From Glo-17 sp964637835 (GTDB taxonomy: Bacteria > Krumholzibacteriota > Krumholzibacteriia > LZORAL124-64-63): DNA of 64,000 bases. Shown here in pieces: positions 16,528 to 25,592 of this stretch. The notes beneath the pieces were generated by a model. That model did not search any database and was not told the DNA's origin. It was given only the letters and a program-made list of their open reading frames with translations. The DNA lies in contig CAZWYF010000016.1 in assembly GCA_964637835.1 (NCBI GenBank), positions 1 to 64,000 on the forward strand. The letters run 5' to 3'. Both the position numbers and the translations under genes were made by a program. Each line of letters starts with the position of its first letter. Position 1 is the first letter of the stretch.

Positions 16528-19500
16528 ATGGACCCCATCGTGCGCCGCGTGCTCATCATCGTCCTGGTCGTGGTCGCCCTCCACTGGATCCTCGATGGGG
16601 TCTACCTCTTCACCAGCCAGCGGGCGGGCGAGATCAACGTTCCGGACGCGGCCGGCCCGTCGCTCCTGGGAGCCCTGGTCTCCGACGTGCCGCGCTCGGT
16701 GCTCCTCGGTCGCCTGACCTTCACCGCCGCCATGGTGGTTCTCGCCAGCCTCGCGGTGGGATATCTCCGCCGCGCCGGCCGGCGCGAGTCCGATCTCCTC
16801 GCCCGTCTGCAGGACGACCTCGCCAACCGCCGCCGCGCCGAGGAGGCCCTCGCGCTCAGCGAGCGCCGCCTGCGGCTGATCACCGAGAACATGCAGGAGA
16901 TCCTCTGGTTGCGCGTGGGCGACGAGCTGCACTACCTCAACTCCGCCTTCGAGCGCGTCTTCGGCGTGCGCCGCGATGCCCTCGGCGGCGCGGGTCTGCG
17001 CTCCTGGCTGCCCTGGATCCATCCCGAGGACCGCGACCGGGTGCGCCTGGCCCTGGACGAGGCCCTGGCCCATCACGCGCCCCTGGACCAGGAGTTCCGG
17101 ATCGTCCGGCCGGACGGCGCCACGCGCTGGCTGCATGCGCGCACGGTCCACGTGGAGACCGATCCGGAGGGCACGCCCCTGGCGGTGGGCGTGGCCGCCG
17201 ACGTGACCGGCCGGCGCCGCGCCGAGGATGCCCTGCGCTCCTCGGCGGCCCGCTACCGGTCGCTCTACGAGTCGGCCCACGTGGGCATCACCATCACCGA
17301 GCTCGGTGGCGGGCTGCTCTACGCCAACGCGGCCGCCGCGGAGCTCTACGGCGCGGGGTCGGTGCGCGAGCTGCTCGTCCACGCCCGGCAGCACGACGGC
17401 ATCCGGGCCTTCTTCCACGCGCCGGGCGAGCGGGAGAGCTTCGTCGCCGAGCTCCAGCGCGATCCCCGTCACCGCGCCTCGCGGGTGCTGGACATGCGAC
17501 GCCTGGACGGCCGGCAGGTGCAGCTGCACGTCTCCTGCGGTCTGCTGACCAATCCGGAGACCGGACGCCAGGAGATCTTCGCCATCCTCGAGGACGTCAC
17601 CGAACGCCTGCGCGCCGAGGCGGCCCTGCGGCGGAGCGAGGAGCGTTACCGGCGCCTGGTGCAGTTCCTGCCCGACGGCGTGCTGGTCCACGACGGCGAC
17701 GTGGTCGTGTTCGCCAATCCCGCCGCGGCACGGATGCTGGGCACCGATCCCGAGGCCCTGGAAGGCGAGCCGCTGACCCGCCTGGTGGCGCCCCAGGACC
17801 GTGGTGCACTGGCCGCGGTGGACCCGCCCGCGGAGGGGCCCGCCCCGGTCCGGGGGCCGGACGAGGTCCTGCTCTGTCACCGCGCCGGCACGCTGGTCCC
17901 GGCCGAGGTCTCGAGCCTGCCGCTGGCCGATGCCGCGGGCCCGCGGACGCTGACGGTGCTCAAGGACCTGACCCGGATCCGTCGCGCCGGCGAGGAGATC
18001 GCCGCGCAGCAGGAGATCCTGGTGGCCCTGATCGAGACCATGCCGCTGGGCATCGTGGCCAAGGACCTGGACCACGATCTGCGCTACGTGGTCTGGAACG
18101 CCTACATGGAGCAGGAGCTGGGCATCACCAAGGATCAGGCCCTCGGGCGCACCGACCGCGACCTCTTCGGCGACGACCTGGCCTTCGAGCTGCGGCGCCA
18201 GGACCAGGTGGCGGCCAGCCGTGGCCTGCCCCAGGAGCTGGGCGAGCTGAACCTGAAGGTGGGCGGCCGGCGCCTCGACCTGCACGTGGTGAAGGTGCCC
18301 GTGCGCGACGCCGACGGCCGCGTGACCCGCGTCTTCGGCCTGGTGGAGAACGTCACCCGTCAGAAGCAGCTGCAGGCGCGGGTCCAGCAGGCCAGCAAGA
18401 TGGAGGCGGTGGGACGCCTGGCGGCTGCCGTGGCCCATGACTTCAACAACGTGTTGCAGGTGATCCAGGGCCACACCGAGGCCATCGGGCAGGGGCTTCC
18501 CGACGGGACCGGCGTCACCGGCGAGGTGGCGCAGGTGCTCTCCGCGGTGGGACGGGCGCGGGAACTGGTGGCGCGCCTGCTGGCGTACAGCCGCTACGAG
18601 GCCCTGCAGCCGGAGATGCTCGATCCCGCGCAGCTGGTGGTCCAGCTCGTGGCCATGGCCCGGGGCGCCCTGCCGCCCGACGTGGAACTGGTGGTGCGCC
18701 ATGGCCAGGACCTGCCGCTGGTCTACGCCGACCCCCAGCAGCTGGAACAGGCCCTGCTGAACCTCGTGCTCAATGCCCGCGACGCCCTGCCGGGCGAGGG
18801 ACGCATCGAGATCGGCGTCGACGAGGTGCAGCTCGGGCGCGAGTTCCGGGCCACGCGGCCCTGGGCGCGTCCTGGACGCTACGTGCAGTTCACCGTGCGC
18901 GACAACGGCTGCGGCATCCCGCCCGACGCCCGCGATCACGTCTACGAGCCCTTCTACACCACCAAGGGCTTCGGCCAGGGCACCGGCCTGGGCCTGGCCA
19001 CCGCCTACAACATCTGCAAGCACCACCAGGGGTACATCGACTTCGACAGCGAGCTGGACGTGGGCACGTCCTTCCACGTCTTCCTGCCGGTTCCGGAGAC
19101 CGGGGCGGTCGACCACACCAGCGCCCAGGACGTCGTGGCCGAGGCTCCCGGTCGGGGCGAGCTGCTGCTCCTGGTGGAGGACGACGACATGGTCCGCTCG
19201 CTGACGCGGCAGATCCTCGTCCGGGCGGGCTACCGCGTCCTCGAGGCGCGCGACGGCGAGGACGCCATGGAGCTGTTCATGGCGCACGCCGCGGAGATCG
19301 AGCTGCTGGTCCTCGACGTGGTGATGCCCCGCATGGACGGCCGGCTGCTGTACGACAACATCAGCGAGTTGCGCCCGGGGGTGCCCGTGCTCTTCTGCAG
19401 CAGCTATTCCGCGGACCTGCTGGAGTCCGAGTACATGCTGCAGGTAGGGGGCGAGCTCCTGGCCAAGCCCTACCGGGCGGCCGACCTGCTGCGGCGCGTG

Positions 19501-19533
19501 CGGACCATCCTCGACCAGGCCGCATCCGGCTGA
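16528..19533 (+). CDS. Membrane-bound multi-PAS hybrid sensor histidine kinase with C-terminal receiver
   Basis: A 1001-residue protein. Two membrane segments (about 8-28 and 64-80) enclose a short periplasmic loop. Four PAS domains follow (about 110-225, 235-350, 365-490, 500-615). The phosphoacceptor His is near residue 637 in AAAVAHDFNNVLQ. The ATPase domain has the N box NLVLNARDAL and G boxes DNGCGIPPDA and GQGTGLGLATAYN. The C-terminal receiver has LLVEDDDM, the phosphorylated Asp near 930 (LVLDVVMPRMDG) and LLAKPY. No DNA-binding output domain is present and no response regulator gene lies next to it. The stimulus is unknown; several PAS folds suggest small-ligand or redox sensing. Confidence 0.92.
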   Translation: MDPIVRRVLIIVLVVVALHWILDGVYLFTSQRAGEINVPDAAGPSLLGALVSDVPRSVLLGRLTFTAAMVVLASLAVGYLRRAGRRESDLLARLQDDLANRRRAEEALALSERRLRLITENMQEILWLRVGDELHYLNSAFERVFGVRRDALGGAGLRSWLPWIHPEDRDRVRLALDEALAHHAPLDQEFRIVRPDGATRWLHARTVHVETDPEGTPLAVGVAADVTGRRRAEDALRSSAARYRSLYESAHVGITITELGGGLLYANAAAAELYGAGSVRELLVHARQHDGIRAFFHAPGERESFVAELQRDPRHRASRVLDMRRLDGRQVQLHVSCGLLTNPETGRQEIFAILEDVTERLRAEAALRRSEERYRRLVQFLPDGVLVHDGDVVVFANPAAARMLGTDPEALEGEPLTRLVAPQDRGALAAVDPPAEGPAPVRGPDEVLLCHRAGTLVPAEVSSLPLADAAGPRTLTVLKDLTRIRRAGEEIAAQQEILVALIETMPLGIVAKDLDHDLRYVVWNAYMEQELGITKDQALGRTDRDLFGDDLAFELRRQDQVAASRGLPQELGELNLKVGGRRLDLHVVKVPVRDADGRVTRVFGLVENVTRQKQLQARVQQASKMEAVGRLAAAVAHDFNNVLQVIQGHTEAIGQGLPDGTGVTGEVAQVLSAVGRARELVARLLAYSRYEALQPEMLDPAQLVVQLVAMARGALPPDVELVVRHGQDLPLVYADPQQLEQALLNLVLNARDALPGEGRIEIGVDEVQLGREFRATRPWARPGRYVQFTVRDNGCGIPPDARDHVYEPFYTTKGFGQGTGLGLATAYNICKHHQGYIDFDSELDVGTSFHVFLPVPETGAVDHTSAQDVVAEAPGRGELLLLVEDDDMVRSLTRQILVRAGYRVLEARDGEDAMELFMAHAAEIELLVLDVVMPRMDGRLLYDNISELRPGVPVLFCSSYSADLLESEYMLQVGGELLAKPYRAADLLRRVRTILDQAASG

Positions 19534-19724
19534 ACCGCCAGGTATCCCCACGGGGGCGGGGTGTCGCCGCCCGGGGACACCGCCAGGGCTGGCTCCGTCA
19601 CGAGGATTGCGTGCATAGTGGACGGTGCGACAAGGACTTGGATGGTCCTGGCGTGCGTCGGCGATGTGGCACCCGTCCTGCAATGAGGAGGTCGGATCAT
19701 CCCTCGAGCGTGGAGGTCGACGCC

Positions 19725-20402
19725 ATGACCCGGACAAGCAGGCTCCTCGTCGCGACCCTGACCGTCACGTTGCTGGCCGCCCTCGCCGGGCCGGCGGCGG
19801 CCCAGCGCCGCGGCGGCCGGGCCAGCTTCCACGACCAGCCGCGCCCCTCGCCCCTGCAGGTGGTCCTCGAGGGCGCGGCCGCCCTGCCCGGCGGCGATCT
19901 CGGGGATGATTTCGTGGGCACGGCCAGGGGGCTGGGGGCGGACACCGGTTACGAGCTCGGCGTGCGCCTGCGTTTCTGGCTCGGCGAGAGCACGGCGGTG
20001 GGCCCGGCCTTCCATCACGCGAATTTCGGCGACTGGGAGGACGTGGCCGTCGGTGGCGAGGCCTACGCCGTGCGCACCTCCGTCTACCGTTACGGCGTGG
20101 ACCTGCAGCAGTTCCTGGGCGGGCGGGGCGGCCGGCGAGCGGTGCGCCCCTATCTGACCCTCGGCGTGGCGCTCTGCCACAACCGATACCAGGACTGGCT
20201 CGCCGGCGACGGCACCTTCGTCACCAGCAGCGACAACCTGGCGTTCGGCGTGGGCGGCGGCGTGGCCATGGGGCCGGTGGAACTGAGCGCCGTCTGGACC
20301 TACAACCCGGTGGAGAACCGGCAGCTGCCCGCCGCGGAAGAGGTCGTCGACCACGATTTCGACTGGAGCTACCTGACGCTGCGCGCCGGTCTGGCCTTCT
20401 AG
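19725..20402 (+). CDS. Outer-membrane beta-barrel-like protein of unknown role
   Basis: A 225-residue protein with a clear signal peptide (LLVATLTVTLLAALAGPAAAQ) after the ATG at 19725, which has GGAGG 8 bases upstream. The mature part alternates short polar and aromatic stretches (YELGVRLRFWLGEST, YRYGVDLQQFL, AVRPYLTLGVALCHNRY, WSYLTLRAGLAF) and ends in an aromatic residue, as in 8-stranded outer-membrane barrels of the OmpW/OmpX kind. Its position before a TonB-dependent receptor suggests an envelope role, perhaps in passive uptake. No enzyme motif is visible. The family cannot be named with certainty. Confidence 0.7.
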   Translation: MTRTSRLLVATLTVTLLAALAGPAAAQRRGGRASFHDQPRPSPLQVVLEGAAALPGGDLGDDFVGTARGLGADTGYELGVRLRFWLGESTAVGPAFHHANFGDWEDVAVGGEAYAVRTSVYRYGVDLQQFLGGRGGRRAVRPYLTLGVALCHNRYQDWLAGDGTFVTSSDNLAFGVGGGVAMGPVELSAVWTYNPVENRQLPAAEEVVDHDFDWSYLTLRAGLAF

Positions 20403-20428
20403 CCGGATTCTCGCGTCAGGTGCCCCGG

Positions 20429-20454
20429 GGGGCGGTCGCCACGGCGGCCGCCCC
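20429..20454 (+). terminator. Candidate terminator hairpin after the outer-membrane protein gene
   Basis: GGGGCGGTCG and CGGCCGCCCC (with one G-T pair) form a 10-bp stem around a 6-base loop, 27 bases after the stop at 20402. There is no T run. It is consistent with a terminator in a GC-rich genome but is unproven. Confidence 0.45.
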
Positions 20455-20530
20455 GCTCGCAGCACGCCCGGCGGACACGTGCGGCGCGCTGACGGTCCGG
20501 CACCCACGGAACGCCCTGGTTTCATCCGAA

Positions 20531-20548
20531 GGTAACGGGATCTTTACC
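20531..20548 (+). promoter_or_regulatory. PHO-box-like direct repeat before the TonB-dependent receptor
   Basis: GGTAACG and CTTTACC, 7-base half sites 4 bases apart (11-base period), lie about 100 bases before the receptor start. A possible -10 (GGATAC) is at 20566-20571. The spacing and half-site shape match the sites at 23435-23452 and 25500-25517. PhoB/PhoP-type regulators bind 7-bp direct repeats with 4-bp spacers; assignment here is inference. Confidence 0.4.
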
Positions 20549-20647
20549 GCTCCCTGACATGGCGTGGATACCGTGCAGCCGTTGAGAGGCAGCGGCCCGG
20601 TGCCCACGCGGGGCCGCCTCATCGTGTGTGACACGGAGGACGCGTGC

Positions 20648-23431
20648 ATGCGGAGTCGGCTCCTCGCCGCGGTGTTCCTGGGCTCGGTGCTGCTGGCGAC
20701 CGCCGCGTCGGCGCAGACCGGCGTCCTCGCGGGACTGGTCAAGGACAGGGACTCGGGCGAGGAACTCATCGCCGTCGACGTCATCCTCATCGGCACCGGC
20801 CTGGCCACGCAGACCGATCTCGAGGGCCATTTCCGCTTCGACGATGTCCCGGCCGGGACCCACGACATCCGCCTGAAGTACATCGGCTACGACACCCGCG
20901 TGGTCAGTGGCGTGAAGGTCGCTGCCGGGCGCACCCGCGAGGTCGAGATCGAGCTCGAGAGCTTCCGGGCCAACGCCATCGACGACGTCATGGTCACCGC
21001 CACGCGCATCCTCTCCACCGAGAGCGCCGTCCTCGCCGACCGCAAGAACGCCTCGGTGGTGGGCGACGCCATCAGCGCCGCCCAGATCTCCCGCTCGCCG
21101 GACAGCCAGGCCGGCGACGCCCTCAAGCGGGTCACCGGCCTGATGGTCGACAGCGGCGGCTATGTCAACGTACGCGGCATGCCTGACCGCTACAACGTCA
21201 CGGTGGTGGACGGGGCGGTGGCCACCTCGGTGGATCCGGACCTCGACCGCAAGAGCTTCAACTTCGAGATGATTCCGGCCAACCTGCTCTCCAGCCTGCA
21301 GGTGCTCAAGACCGCACTGCCGGACATGCCGGGGGACTTCACCGGCGGCTACGTGAAGGTCAATACCGTGGAGTTCCCCGAGGAACCCACCACCCGCGTG
21401 AGCTTCTCCTCCGGTGGCGAGATGGACTCCGCGGGGGACGACTTCTACCGCGACGCCTCCGGTGGCGACACGGACTGGCTGGGGATCGATGGCGGGCACC
21501 GCGACCGGCCGGAACCGCTGGTGGACGCCGGGCCCCGGCCCGACGACTCCATCCCCTATCCCGACCACGTGGCGCGATCGCTGGAGAATCGCTGGGGCGT
21601 GGAGCGGGCCACCACGCCGGTGCCGCTCTCGCTGGCGGTCTCCCACGGCAACCGCTTCGCACCGCTGGGCCGCAAGCTGGGCGTGGTGACCAGTGTCTCC
21701 TATCGCCGCAAGGGAAGCATCACCAACGAGTTCAAGGCGCTCAACCCGCAGGAGTACTTCGACGCCACCGACTACCTCACCGAGGTCAACCTGGGCGCGC
21801 TGCTGAACCTGAACCTGGAGCTGGCCGAGGGGCAGACCATCGGCTTCAAGAACCTCTACGGGAGGAACACCGAGAGTTCGTTCCTGCGTGCCTACAAGGG
21901 GGCCCAGAACCTGGAGTCGTACCGTCAGGTGCTGGAGTGGGAGGAGAAGGATCAGCTGACCAGCAGCCTCAGCGGCCGCCATGACCTGCCGGTGGGGGGC
22001 GACCTGGAGCTGAACTGGCGCCTCTTCTACAACCAGAACCGCGCCAAGGAGCCGGACCTGCGGTTCATCGAGTACAACCTCGATGCCGCCCGCGTGCGCC
22101 TGCGCTCCAGCCGCCGCCACTGGCTGGAGGTGAACGAATACCGCCGTGGGGTGGACACGAACCTCGACTGGGCGTTCGGCGACGTGGACCGCCCCATGCG
22201 GGTCGCGGCGGGAATCGCTCTCAGCGAGCGCGAACGCGGCCTGGGGAACAGCCCCTACACCATGGAGGGCCTCAGTCCGCAGGATCCCCTCGGCGGTCTG
22301 GTCTTCCTGCCGCCGGACCAGATCTTCGCGCCGGAGCACTTCAAGCAGACGCTGTTCACCCTGCGCTACCAGGATCAGTTCGAGGGCGCTTACGACGCCA
22401 CCCAGGTGATGAACGCCTACTACGCCATGGTGGATCTGCCGCTGACGCTCTGGCAGGAGGAGTTCCGCCTCGCCGGCGGCGCGCGCCTGGAGAACCAGCA
22501 GCTGGCCGTCGACGCCTTCGACAAGTTCGAGAACGTCTTCAAGCCCTCCAGCACCAGCGACACCAACGTGCTGCCGTCGGTGAACCTGACCTACGAGTAC
22601 GACGAGAAGACCAACCTCCGGCTCGCCTTCTACCAGTCGGTGAACTATCCGGAGATCCGCGAGATCGCCCGCGTGCAGACCAGCGACTTCAAGAACGACT
22701 GGGAGGTGGCGGGGAACGACTCGCTGCAGGTGGCCAGCATCGACAACTACGACCTGCGCCTGGAGTACTTCCCCGGCTACGGCGAGGTCCTCGCCGTGAG
22801 CTTCTTCTACAAGAAGCTCACCGATGCCATCGAGACCAGCCTCACTTCGCAGGCCAATTACCTCGATCGCGTCAGCTGGTTCAACGGCGATGGAGAGAAC
22901 TACGGCTTCGAGCTCGAGGTGCGCTCCCGGCTGGACCTCGTCAGCCGGTCCCTGTACGACTTCACCCTGCAGGGCAACTACACCCGCGTGTGGTCGGAGG
23001 TGGATTCGCGCGTGCTCGCCAACCCGGACGAGGAGGGCGAGTCCGCCCGCTTCCGCGAGATCACCCGGCCGTTGCAGGGCCAGGCGCCCTGGCTGGTGAA
23101 CCTGAGCCTGCGGTGGGAGGATCTCGATGCCGGGACCTCGGCCACGGTCCTCTTCAATCGCGTGGGCCGCCGGCTGAACAAGGTGGCGCCGGAGTTCCTG
23201 CCGGAGGAGAACATCTACGAGAACCCGCGCAACCTGCTGGACGCGGCGATCACCCAGGAACTCGGCGAGCGGACCACGCTCAAGGTCACGGCCAAGAATC
23301 TCCTCGGCGAGCCGCGGGAACTGGTCTACCAGGTGGACGAGACCATCAACGAGGAACAGCTGCCGGAGAAGTCCTACGGCACGCGGAGCAGCAGCGCCTC
23401 GGTCTCCGCCTCTCTTTCCGTCAAATTCTAG
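20648..23431 (+). CDS. TonB-dependent outer-membrane receptor with carboxypeptidase-like N-terminal domain
   Basis: A 927-residue protein. The signal peptide (LLAAVFLGSVLLATAASAQ) is followed by a CarbopepD_reg-like domain (about residues 20-110: GLVKDRDSGEELIAVDVILI, DLEGHFRFDDVPAGTHDI), as in Bacteroidota SusC-like and related receptors. The plug domain carries DALKRVTGLMVDSGGYVNVR and the barrel runs to the C-terminal aromatic motif SASLSVKF. It imports a bulky or scarce solute across the outer membrane using TonB energy. The downstream secreted beta-helix protein and TonB2-type operon are probable partners. The substrate cannot be read; the shared PHO-box-like repeats would suit a phosphorus-containing substrate. 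The ATG at 20648 was chosen for the signal peptide and GGAGG upstream. Confidence 0.92.
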   Translation: MRSRLLAAVFLGSVLLATAASAQTGVLAGLVKDRDSGEELIAVDVILIGTGLATQTDLEGHFRFDDVPAGTHDIRLKYIGYDTRVVSGVKVAAGRTREVEIELESFRANAIDDVMVTATRILSTESAVLADRKNASVVGDAISAAQISRSPDSQAGDALKRVTGLMVDSGGYVNVRGMPDRYNVTVVDGAVATSVDPDLDRKSFNFEMIPANLLSSLQVLKTALPDMPGDFTGGYVKVNTVEFPEEPTTRVSFSSGGEMDSAGDDFYRDASGGDTDWLGIDGGHRDRPEPLVDAGPRPDDSIPYPDHVARSLENRWGVERATTPVPLSLAVSHGNRFAPLGRKLGVVTSVSYRRKGSITNEFKALNPQEYFDATDYLTEVNLGALLNLNLELAEGQTIGFKNLYGRNTESSFLRAYKGAQNLESYRQVLEWEEKDQLTSSLSGRHDLPVGGDLELNWRLFYNQNRAKEPDLRFIEYNLDAARVRLRSSRRHWLEVNEYRRGVDTNLDWAFGDVDRPMRVAAGIALSERERGLGNSPYTMEGLSPQDPLGGLVFLPPDQIFAPEHFKQTLFTLRYQDQFEGAYDATQVMNAYYAMVDLPLTLWQEEFRLAGGARLENQQLAVDAFDKFENVFKPSSTSDTNVLPSVNLTYEYDEKTNLRLAFYQSVNYPEIREIARVQTSDFKNDWEVAGNDSLQVASIDNYDLRLEYFPGYGEVLAVSFFYKKLTDAIETSLTSQANYLDRVSWFNGDGENYGFELEVRSRLDLVSRSLYDFTLQGNYTRVWSEVDSRVLANPDEEGESARFREITRPLQGQAPWLVNLSLRWEDLDAGTSATVLFNRVGRRLNKVAPEFLPEENIYENPRNLLDAAITQELGERTTLKVTAKNLLGEPRELVYQVDETINEEQLPEKSYGTRSSSASVSASLSVKF

Positions 23432-23434
23432 CCC

Positions 23435-23452
23435 GTTAATCGAAGTTTTACG
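23435..23452 (+). promoter_or_regulatory. PHO-box-like direct repeat in the 309-base spacer before the beta-helix gene
   Basis: GTTAATC and TTTTACG (7 bases each, 4-base spacer) start 3 bases after the receptor stop. A possible -10 element TACCAT begins 32 bases after the repeat, the same distance as in the third site. The rest of the spacer to 23740 holds a short GCTGGAA/TTCCAGC hairpin (23503-23519), an isolated TTGACA at 23628 without a good -10, and the ribosome-binding site GGAGGAG before 23741. No gene was seen in it. Confidence 0.4.
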
Positions 23453-23740
23453 GCACCTGTGCGTGGCCTGAACACGGCACCGCTACCATGCCTCGTGATC
23501 GTGCTGGAAGTCTTCCAGCCGGCCCGGTCCCCGCCGCGGCGTCGCCGCCCGGGGGCAAGGCCTTTTCCAGGCTAGCCGACGGCGGAGATCCGTGTGCGTC
23601 CTTCCCACCCTGCGGGGTTCCATTCACTTGACACCGGGAAACGCCAACGCTGCGGCGCGTTCGAAGAAAAGGTCACGGGAGTTCGCGATACCCACCGGGT
23701 TCGCAGCACCCACGGTTCGAATCTGCGGAGGAGTCTCTTC

Positions 23741-25426
23741 ATGAAGAAGACGATGCTACTGATCCTGAGCCTCGGCCTGCTGCTCGCAGGCCTGGCTCAC
23801 GCGGACATCGTCCGCGATGGTCGGACGTTCCTGGGGACCGCCACCCTGGGCCCCGAGGACGGTCCCGACCTGCAGGCCTACTACCTCAACAGCGACCGCG
23901 TCCTGAGCGCGGACACCCTCTACACCCTGCGCGGCCAGGTCTACGTCGAGGCCGGCGCCAGCCTGACCATCCCCGCCGGGACGCTCATCCTCGGTGAGCC
24001 GGCCGGCACCGTGGTCATCAAGCGTGACGGCCAGATCTTCTGCGAGGGCACCGCGGAAGATCCCGTGGTCTTCACCTCCTCGCGGGCGCCTGGCAACCGC
24101 GCCACCGGCGACTGGGGCGGCGTGGTGGTCCTGGGCAACGCGCCCATCAACCGCGATCCCGACGACACCAACATCGAGGGCGGCATCATCGAGGGCCGGT
24201 TCGGCGGCGACGATCCGTTCGACAACTCCGGCCGGATCGTCTACACCCGCATCGAGTTCCCGGGCTACCGGTTCGAGGAGGGCAACGAGATCAACGGCCT
24301 GACCATGGGCGGCGTGGGTGCCGGCACCGAGATCCACCACGTCCAGGTGAGCTACGCCAACGACGACAGCTTCGAGTGGTTCGGCGGCACCGTCGATGGG
24401 CATCACCTCATCGCCTTCGGTGGCCTCGATGACGATTTCGACACCGACACCGGATTCACCGGTCGGCTGCAGTTCCTGTTCGGGATGAAGGACCCGGCCC
24501 AGTTCGATGCGGCCGGTTCCTCCAACGGCCTGGAGAACGACAGCCGCGACGAGGCCGAGCCCTTCTCCCGGCCCGTCTACAGCAACATCACCATGGTGGG
24601 TCCCGAGCGTACCGACGCCCTGGTGGGCAACCTGCCCGACGGCAACACCCACGCGAACATCCTGGTCTTCCGGGAGAACACCCGTAGTTCCGTTTTCAAC
24701 TCGGTGCTCATGGGCTACGTGAACGGCCTGTCGCTCCGGGACGGCTCCATCGGGGCCGCCCAGGACGACCTGCTGCGCATCCGCAACACGAGCATCACCA
24801 CCATGGGCGAGCACGACACCGGCCGCTGGCCCGAGATCCAGGACTGGTTCGACACGCCGGCCCATGGCAACGACGGCGGCGATCCGCGCATGCCCAGCAC
24901 CGTGGGCATGACCAACATGGACGACCTCAACGATCCGCAGCCCCAGCCCCTGCTCTTCAGCGAGCTGGACACGCCTGCGGACTTCAGCGATCCCTACCTG
25001 GCCGACGAGGCCGGCCGCTACAGCTTCGACACCACCGCCAACTACCGTGGCGCGTTCGTGCCGGACACGCCCATGGATCAGCAGTGGTCCGCCGGCTGGT
25101 CCAACTTCGATCCCAAGAACACGGAGTACATCGTGGTGGGCATCGAGGACACCGGTCTGCCGGCCGCCCCGGCCAGCCTGACCAGCTATCCCAACCCCTT
25201 CAACCCGGCCACCACCCTGAAGTTCAGCGTGCCGCGCGCGGGCAGCGTCAGCCTGAAGGTCTATGACGTCGCCGGCCGCGTGGTCGCCGATCTGCACCAG
25301 GGCCGCCTGGCCGCCGGCCAGTTCACCGTCGACTTCGACGGCGCCAGCCTGGCCAGCGGCACCTACTTCGCCCGCTTGCAGGGAGACGGCTTCGAGGCCG
25401 TCCAGAAGATGCAGCTGGTCAAGTAG
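23741..25426 (+). CDS. Secreted parallel beta-helix-like protein with C-terminal sorting domain
   Basis: A 561-residue protein with a typical signal peptide (MKKTMLLILSLGLLLAGLAHA). The body has right-handed beta-helix character: VYVEAGASLTIPAGTLILGE, GDWGGVVVLGNAPIN, EIHHVQVSYANDDSFEWFGG. These features are shared by uncharacterised secreted proteins found next to TonB-dependent receptors. The C-terminus (SYPNPFNPATTLKFSVP to KMQLVK) is an 80-residue FlgD-like Ig sorting domain. It may capture the substrate at the cell surface for the receptor just upstream. No catalytic residues could be recognised. It has its own promoter region and terminator, so it can be expressed alone. Confidence 0.82.
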   Translation: MKKTMLLILSLGLLLAGLAHADIVRDGRTFLGTATLGPEDGPDLQAYYLNSDRVLSADTLYTLRGQVYVEAGASLTIPAGTLILGEPAGTVVIKRDGQIFCEGTAEDPVVFTSSRAPGNRATGDWGGVVVLGNAPINRDPDDTNIEGGIIEGRFGGDDPFDNSGRIVYTRIEFPGYRFEEGNEINGLTMGGVGAGTEIHHVQVSYANDDSFEWFGGTVDGHHLIAFGGLDDDFDTDTGFTGRLQFLFGMKDPAQFDAAGSSNGLENDSRDEAEPFSRPVYSNITMVGPERTDALVGNLPDGNTHANILVFRENTRSSVFNSVLMGYVNGLSLRDGSIGAAQDDLLRIRNTSITTMGEHDTGRWPEIQDWFDTPAHGNDGGDPRMPSTVGMTNMDDLNDPQPQPLLFSELDTPADFSDPYLADEAGRYSFDTTANYRGAFVPDTPMDQQWSAGWSNFDPKNTEYIVVGIEDTGLPAAPASLTSYPNPFNPATTLKFSVPRAGSVSLKVYDVAGRVVADLHQGRLAAGQFTVDFDGASLASGTYFARLQGDGFEAVQKMQLVK

Positions 25427-25443
25427 TCCGCCGGTCTCGCACG

Positions 25444-25478
25444 GGAGACCCCGCGCCCCCCTGGGGTGCGGGGTCTCC
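25444..25478 (+). terminator. Strong hairpin terminator after the beta-helix gene
   Basis: GGAGACCCCGC and GCGGGGTCTCC form a perfect 11-bp stem, and four more G-C pairs plus one wobble extend it inward to about 16 bp. It begins 17 bases after the stop codon and is followed by TCTC. Confidence 0.75.
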
Positions 25479-25499
25479 TCTCACGCGCCAGGGGCCGCC

Positions 25500-25517
25500 G
25501 TTTACCCAATTTTCACG
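25500..25517 (+). promoter_or_regulatory. PHO-box-like direct repeat before the TonB2-type operon
   Basis: GTTTACC and TTTCACG (7 bases each, 4-base spacer) are the clearest of three similar sites. A possible -10 (TAGCTT) starts 32 bases after the repeat. It lies 76 bases before the first gene of the energising operon. Confidence 0.45.
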
Positions 25518-25592
25518 AGCCGAAAACAATCCCTTGATCCGCGCCCGGTAGCTTGTCCTCGCGTGATCACCCGTGTTCGAAGGGACGGATTC

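Noticed and set aside
23628..23633. Perfect TTGACA before the beta-helix gene
   Set aside because: No acceptable -10 element lies 16-18 bases downstream; the PHO-box-like promoter further upstream fits better.
23706..23730. GGTTCGAATC resembling a tRNA T-loop
   Set aside because: The flanking bases do not form a T stem, and no anticodon or acceptor arm can be drawn upstream.
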